Below are positions 7,312 through 10,870 of a stretch of 10,870 nt of DNA, piece by piece (the first letter of the stretch is position 1; every line of letters begins with the position of its first letter). The stretch is from SURF-32 sp964648365 (GTDB lineage Bacteria; Planctomycetota; Phycisphaerae; UBA1845). The DNA lies in contig CAZYLK010000198.1 in assembly GCA_964648365.1 (NCBI GenBank), positions 1 to 10,870 on the forward strand, read 5' to 3'. The notes below the pieces were generated by a model. It was given only the letters and a program-made list of their open reading frames with translations, was not told where the DNA came from and did no database searches. A program made the position numbers and the translations under genes.

Positions 7312-7317
7312 TACGAT
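7312..7317 (+). promoter_or_regulatory. Possible -10 element placed for a leaderless nitroreductase transcript
   Basis: TACGAT (4 of 6 to the -10 consensus, fitting TANNNT) ends exactly seven bases before the A of the nitroreductase ATG at 7324. That spacing would make the start codon the first transcribed base. No Shine-Dalgarno sequence precedes that ATG. No convincing -35 is seen at 16-18 bases upstream, so this remains tentative. Confidence 0.3.
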
Positions 7318-7323
7318 GCGCGG

Positions 7324-7986
7324 ATGCCCAGCCAGCCAGAATTCGTCGAATACGCTGATCGTTATGTTCCGCGCACTTCGACCGAAGCATCCGCGGCCGC
7401 GTTCTACGATGTGATGCGCCGACGGCGAAGCGTGCGCATGTTCAGCGACCGCCCCGTCTCGCGGGAGACGATCGAGTGGCTCGTCCGCGCCGCCGGCAGC
7501 GCTCCCAGCGGGGCGAACAAGCAGCCGTGGCGGTTCGTGTGCGTGCAGGATCCGGCGATCAAACGGCAGATTCGCGCAGGGGCCGAAGCGGAGGAGCGCG
7601 AGTTCTATGCCCGTCGCGCCAGCACCGAATGGCTCGACGATCTGGCGCCGCTCGGCACCGATGAAAACAAGGCCTTCCTCGAAATCGCGCCGTGGCTGAT
7701 CGTCATGTTTCGCCTGGTCCAGGGCGACGACGGCTCAAAGACGTACTACTCGCAGGAATCCGCCGGCATCGCGGCCGGCTTCCTGCTCGCCGCGGCGCAT
7801 CACGCCGGGCTGGCGACGCTGACGCACACGCCCAGCCCCATGGCCTTTCTCGGTTCGATCCTGGGCCGCCCGCCGCACGAGCGGCCTTATCTGCTGATCC
7901 CGGTCGGATACGCCGCGGACGACTGCGTCGTCCCGAAGGCGGCGATCGTCCGGAAGCCGCTGGAGGAGATTATGGTCGTGCGGTGA
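7324..7986 (+). CDS. Nitroreductase-family flavoprotein of the iodotyrosine deiodinase-like type
   Basis: The 220-residue protein carries the FMN-binding signatures of the nitroreductase fold: RRRRSVRMFSDRPV (32-45) and APSGANKQPW (60-69). It also has the C-terminal GRPPHERPYLLIPVGY and RKPLEEIM segments. The match is closest to the iodotyrosine deiodinase branch. The lid has E91, Y95 and K116 with the same spacing as human E157, Y161 and K182, which bind the zwitterionic head of halotyrosines; the surrounding frame (W103, D106-L107, T112) agrees too. By family knowledge these enzymes reductively dehalogenate iodo-, bromo- or chlorotyrosine using FMN; that activity here is inference. The protein has no signal peptide and should be cytosolic. 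The start is taken at ATG 7324 because the terminator at 7203-7231 lies upstream. Its 3' half is repeated at the window end. Confidence 0.9.
   Translation: MPSQPEFVEYADRYVPRTSTEASAAAFYDVMRRRRSVRMFSDRPVSRETIEWLVRAAGSAPSGANKQPWRFVCVQDPAIKRQIRAGAEAEEREFYARRASTEWLDDLAPLGTDENKAFLEIAPWLIVMFRLVQGDDGSKTYYSQESAGIAAGFLLAAAHHAGLATLTHTPSPMAFLGSILGRPPHERPYLLIPVGYAADDCVVPKAAIVRKPLEEIMVVR
7702..7970 (+). repeat. Direct repeat, copy 1 (3' half of the nitroreductase gene)
   Basis: Bases 7702-7970 match 10602-10870 at a constant offset of 2900 with no gaps. I count 13 mismatches in 269 positions, about 95% identity. Copy 2 is cut by the window edge, so the repeat may be longer. The pair brackets the whole kelch gene and could recombine to delete it. 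Confidence 0.95.
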
Positions 7987-8322
7987 TCGCGGTGACGCAG
8001 CCGTCCGTCATCGAGATCCCTCCACGGCTGTCCGTCAGCGGATCGGCCGTCGCTTCAGCGACAGGCCGCCAGCTCACGCCGCACCCACAGCGCGTCGCGT
8101 GCGTCTCAATCCAATTGTTGTTCCAGCGGCGCTTGGATTCGGCGATGGATGAAACTCGGATTCGCTTCGTCGAGACCCGCGTTTGCAGCATTTCAAAGAC
8201 GATCTTATGGGACGTTTGCGTCCGCAGAATCTCGCTCTTTTTGGACGAACCCCTCGCTCTCCGTGGCGTAGAAAAACGGGGACGTCGGCGAAGCGACGTC
8301 GCTTCCACGCCTCGTCGCCGCA
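7987..8322. other. Intergenic region upstream of the kelch gene
   Basis: No convincing gene is seen. A plus-strand open frame reads through this region into the kelch gene and a minus-strand frame covers it, but both have Arg/Ser-rich composition and no family motif. The region is slightly less GC-rich in the middle (about 8105-8280). It ends in a palindromic hairpin (8281-8304) just before the kelch promoter. Confidence 0.5.
8281..8304. repeat. Overlapping hairpin and 14-bp perfect palindrome before the kelch promoter
   Basis: GACGTCG (8281-8287) pairs with CGACGTC (8294-8300) across a 6-base loop. Overlapping it, AAGCGACGTCGCTT (8291-8304) is a perfect palindrome ending 18 bases before the -35 box. 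This could be an operator for a dimeric regulator. Read leftward, the hairpin is followed after four bases by five T's, so a minus-strand terminator is an alternative, although no leftward gene lies upstream of it. Confidence 0.4.
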
Positions 8323-8350
8323 TTGACGGTGCGATGCGTCGGCCTATGGT
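8323..8350 (+). promoter_or_regulatory. Predicted promoter of the kelch gene
   Basis: TTGACG (8323-8328, 5 of 6) is followed by a 16-base spacer and TATGGT (8345-8350, 4 of 6). Transcription would start near 8357, giving a leader of about 65 bases before the ATG at 8421. The -10 sits within TCGGCCTATG (8339-8348), identical to the decamer in the promoter of the sigma-like gene. Confidence 0.55.
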
Positions 8351-8420
8351 CTGCAACGGCGAGGCTGGCGACGTACCCGGTTTCGCATCACGTCCACCGT
8401 CCAATTTGGGAGATAGACTC

Positions 8421-10514
8421 ATGTCTCGTTGCGCAGCATTGCATCGCGCCGTCCTCGGCGCACCGGCAGCCTGGTATCTTTGTGTCTGCATGGTGGGTTC
8501 TATGACGCCGCTTGCCGCGGCACAGGAGTGCGCAGACTGGACCCGCATCGTCGACATGCCCTCGCCGCGGGAATTGCCTGGAATGGCCTATGACTCCGCC
8601 CGCGAGGTTACGGTGCTTTTCGGCGGGCGGACTACGGGCGGGACGCTCGGCGATACGTGGGAATGGGATGGGCGACGCTGGACGTTGCGGACGATTTCAG
8701 GGCCGTCGCCGCGACTCGGCGCCGCCATGGCGTTTGACGAAAAGCGCGGCGTCACGGTCTTGTTCGGTGGAGATCACGGCAACCTGCCCGATGATTACTC
8801 CCAGCAAACCTGGGAGTGGGATGGCCAGGTATGGTCACTCCGATCGCAATCCGGACCCGTCGCCCGCGGCTACCACGCCATGACGTACGACCCGATCCGC
8901 GAGGAAACGGTCCTGTTCGGCGGGATTGAGGATCACGCGCCGCACGAGCGTGACGACACGTGGGTCTGGGACGGCAACGAGTGGACCCAACGACAGGTCG
9001 CGGGCCCGTCGGGGCGGGCGTTTATGCCGATGACCTTCGATCGCGAGCGCGGCGTGGCCGTGCTGCACGGCGGCCGCGAGGACAACAACCAGTACAGCCT
9101 CGAAACGTGGGAATGGGACGGTGGGTCCTGGCGACGCGCCGACACCTCCATCCCGTGGCCCCAGGCGCGCGGTTCGCACGGCCTCGTGTATGACGCGGCA
9201 CGTCAGGTTACGGTGCTCTTCGGTGGCCGCTCAGCCGGCGGAACGCTCGGCGATACGTGGGAGTGGAACGGCAGGTCATGGAAACCGCGCACCAGCGACG
9301 CTTTGACCAGCCTGACCGGGCACGTCATGGCCTATGACGTCGCCCGCAGTGCCGTGGTCCTCTTCGGCGGCAACAGCCCCGAGAGCAGAGACAATCGCAC
9401 GTGGGAACGGCGCGGGTCGCGCTGGCGCGTCGCGGCGCAGCAGAGCCGGCCCGCCCTCTTAACCCGTCAGGCCATGTCCTACGACAGTGAGCGCGGCGTC
9501 GCCGTACTGTTTGGCGGCAGCGACGACACCAGCGAGACTTGGGAATTCGACGGGAACACGTGGCATCTGCGCGACACCGACGGCCCCGGCTCCCGGCAGG
9601 ATCACGCCATGACCTACGACCGCGCGCGCGGAGTAACGCTCCTCTACGGCGGATGGGGCGAGTCGGAAACGTGGCAATGGGACGGTGACCGATGGGCACT
9701 ACTGGCGACCGAGGGCCCGTCCGGCGTCGATCGCCTGGATCTGGCGTACGATTCCCGGCGAGAGGTGGTCGTGGCGTTCGGTGGCGTCACCCGGGATCGT
9801 ACGGTGAGTGGTGAGACTTGGGAGTGGGATGGCGATGCTTGGGCCCTGCGTGCCGAGGTGGGTCCCTCGCCACGAAGCCGACACGCGATGGCGTTCGATG
9901 AAAACCGCGGCGTCACCGTGCTCACCGGCGGCATCGACGAAGAAGACACGCGGCTGACGGACACGTGGGAATGGGATGGCTCGGAGTGGTTAATAAAGTC
10001 GGCGGAGGGGCCGTCCGACCGCGCCGATCACGCGATGACGTATGACTCAGACCGGGGCCGCGTCCTCATGCTTGGAGGCAGCCGGACGGAACTCAACGGT
10101 GAGTTGTGGCAGTGGGACGGCGCCGAATGGAGCCTGCTCGGTGTGCAGAGCTACTACCGCGATCTGATGCTGGCGGACCACAGCATGGTTTACGACGACC
10201 GGCGCGGTGTCGTCTTCGCGTTTGAAGGCGACGACGCGAGCGCGGCCGCGACGGGGCTGGAGTTTCGTCCGATGGGCGTCAGCGATCTGCGCATCCGTTG
10301 TCGCCGCGACGAAGGAACGCGCGTGGCGGCGCTGACCGATATGCCGCGCCATCGGCAGATCGGCCTGTGGCTTCAGACGCCGAATCGCAGCCTCCACTTC
10401 GCCACGACGAACCGGCGCGGCCGAGCCCGCTTGCTGACCGACCATACCTACTTCACGCCCAGCGCGTGCGTCGTCGCCTGTCCGGACACGTGCGTCGAGG
10501 GCAGGTGCCGCTAG
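8421..10514 (+). CDS. Secreted kelch-like repeat (beta-propeller) protein with Cys-rich C-terminal domain
   Basis: The 697-residue protein starts at ATG 8421, which has GGGAGA (8408-8413) seven bases upstream and opens a signal peptide (1-34, cleavage after LAAA). An upstream in-frame extension lacks both. Residues of about 45-610 hold twelve kelch-type units of 44-51 residues with the pattern MAYD..RGVTVLFGG....DTWEWDG..W..R..GPS. Their MAYD-equivalents begin at bases 8583, 8727, 8880, 9030, 9183, 9327, 9474, 9609, 9741, 9888, 10035 and 10185. The twelfth unit is degenerate. Units 1 and 5 are the most alike, sharing GGTLGDTWEW, which suggests block duplication. Kelch units form beta-propeller blades, so one or two propellers are expected. 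The C-terminal 70 residues (C627, C683, C687, C691, C696) resemble the end of the M14 carboxypeptidase. Kelch propellers usually bind proteins or glycans; the ligand here is unknown, and no enzymatic motif is seen. Confidence 0.9.
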   Translation: MSRCAALHRAVLGAPAAWYLCVCMVGSMTPLAAAQECADWTRIVDMPSPRELPGMAYDSAREVTVLFGGRTTGGTLGDTWEWDGRRWTLRTISGPSPRLGAAMAFDEKRGVTVLFGGDHGNLPDDYSQQTWEWDGQVWSLRSQSGPVARGYHAMTYDPIREETVLFGGIEDHAPHERDDTWVWDGNEWTQRQVAGPSGRAFMPMTFDRERGVAVLHGGREDNNQYSLETWEWDGGSWRRADTSIPWPQARGSHGLVYDAARQVTVLFGGRSAGGTLGDTWEWNGRSWKPRTSDALTSLTGHVMAYDVARSAVVLFGGNSPESRDNRTWERRGSRWRVAAQQSRPALLTRQAMSYDSERGVAVLFGGSDDTSETWEFDGNTWHLRDTDGPGSRQDHAMTYDRARGVTLLYGGWGESETWQWDGDRWALLATEGPSGVDRLDLAYDSRREVVVAFGGVTRDRTVSGETWEWDGDAWALRAEVGPSPRSRHAMAFDENRGVTVLTGGIDEEDTRLTDTWEWDGSEWLIKSAEGPSDRADHAMTYDSDRGRVLMLGGSRTELNGELWQWDGAEWSLLGVQSYYRDLMLADHSMVYDDRRGVVFAFEGDDASAAATGLEFRPMGVSDLRIRCRRDEGTRVAALTDMPRHRQIGLWLQTPNRSLHFATTNRRGRARLLTDHTYFTPSACVVACPDTCVEGRCR

Positions 10515-10601
10515 AACAGCCGGTCGAGTTGACCGCCCAGTTGCGGGATCGTCCTGACGGCCGCGTCCGCGCTCCTTACGCGGCGTGGCCGGCGGCGATT
10601 G

Positions 10602-10870
10602 GTCATGTTCCGCCTGGTTCAGGGCGACGACGGCTCAAAGACGTACTACTCGCAGGAATCCGCCGGCATTGCGGCCGGCTTCCTGCTCGCCGCCGCCCAC
10701 CACGCCGGCCTGGCCACGCTGACGCACACGCCCAGCCCCATGGCCTTTCTCGGTTCGATCCTGGGCCGCCCGCCGCACGAGCGGCCTTATCTGCTGATCC
10801 CGGTCGGATACGCCACGGATGACTGCGTCGTCCCGAAAGCGGCGATCGCGCGGAAGCCGCTGGAGGAGAT
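10602..10870 (+). pseudogene. 5'-truncated second copy of the nitroreductase (runs off the window)
   Basis: The frame starting at ATG 10605 encodes residues 128 to about 216 of the upstream nitroreductase, with only two amino-acid changes in the overlap (A to T in GYAADD, V to A before RKP). It has no stop before the window ends. In the same frame there is a stop at 10530-10532, and the codons between encode nothing like the nitroreductase. The N-terminal FMN-binding motifs and the Glu/Tyr/Lys lid are therefore missing and this copy cannot make an active enzyme by itself. Faint similarity to the intact gene may persist just upstream (GCGTGGC near 10583, matching the GCCGTGGC region before residue 125), shifted by about seven bases. 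The abrupt start about 90 bases after the kelch stop marks a rearrangement or an assembly join. Confidence 0.85.

Noticed and set aside
7105..7323. Longer start of the nitroreductase overlapping the carboxypeptidase 3' end
   Set aside because: It runs through a perfect intrinsic terminator and encodes Cys/Pro/Arg-rich sequence unlike the family; homology begins after 7324.
7692..8420. 240-codon upstream extension of the kelch open frame
   Set aside because: It overlaps the nitroreductase in another frame, is Arg-rich, and would bury the signal peptide at 8421 that has its own ribosome binding site.
7970..8557. 195-codon minus-strand open frame upstream of the kelch gene
   Set aside because: Arg/Ser-rich, no family motif, and it overlaps the kelch promoter, signal peptide and nitroreductase end.
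10515..10545. Hairpin CGGTC/GACCG after the kelch stop as terminator
   Set aside because: Only a 5-bp stem and no T-tract.

Overview
This is a 10.9 kb stretch of GC-rich bacterial DNA. The best guess for the source is a Planctomycetota bacterium, possibly Phycisphaerae-like. That guess rests on a secreted kelch-type protein with long 'MAYD..RGVTVLFGG..TWEWDG' repeats, a large secreted zinc carboxypeptidase with appended C-terminal domains, an unusual sigma-70-type protein, and a stand-alone sensor/PP2C phosphatase. It is inferred from protein style, since no phylogenetic marker is present. No phage, transposase, CRISPR array or recognisable metabolic operon is visible.

Layout, left to right: the 3' part of a tRNA-Gly(CCC) (1-55); a non-coding stretch with a G-quadruplex-type motif; on the minus strand a membrane-anchored dCache-HAMP-PP2C (SpoIIE/RsbU-type) serine phosphatase (296-2290); about 550 bp without a convincing gene; on the minus strand a small glutaredoxin-like protein (2839-3084); a GC-rich spacer with degenerate GGAT-type repeats; then, on the plus strand, a promoter and a sigma-70-family protein whose C-terminus looks frameshifted (3426-4550); a promoter, strong ribosome binding site and secreted M14 carboxypeptidase (4728-7133) closed by a textbook terminator (7203-7231); a nitroreductase carrying the substrate-binding signature of iodotyrosine deiodinases (7324-7986); a promoter and a secreted 12-repeat kelch-like protein (8421-10514); and finally a second, 5'-truncated copy of the nitroreductase running off the window end.

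The genes look mostly like single transcription units, each with its own promoter or terminator, so no single pathway is evident. Two links do stand out. First, the carboxypeptidase and the kelch protein, otherwise unrelated, end in what appears to be the same Cys-bounded C-terminal domain, suggesting a shared fate outside the cytoplasm. Second, the kelch gene lies between two direct repeats (about 269 bp, 13 mismatches, offset exactly 2900 bp) formed by the nitroreductase 3' half. The differences fall almost entirely at third codon positions, so the second copy evolved under protein-level selection before or despite its truncation. A tandem duplication of a 2.9 kb unit, or an assembly join between paralogous loci, would both explain this and make different predictions for the sequence beyond base 10870.
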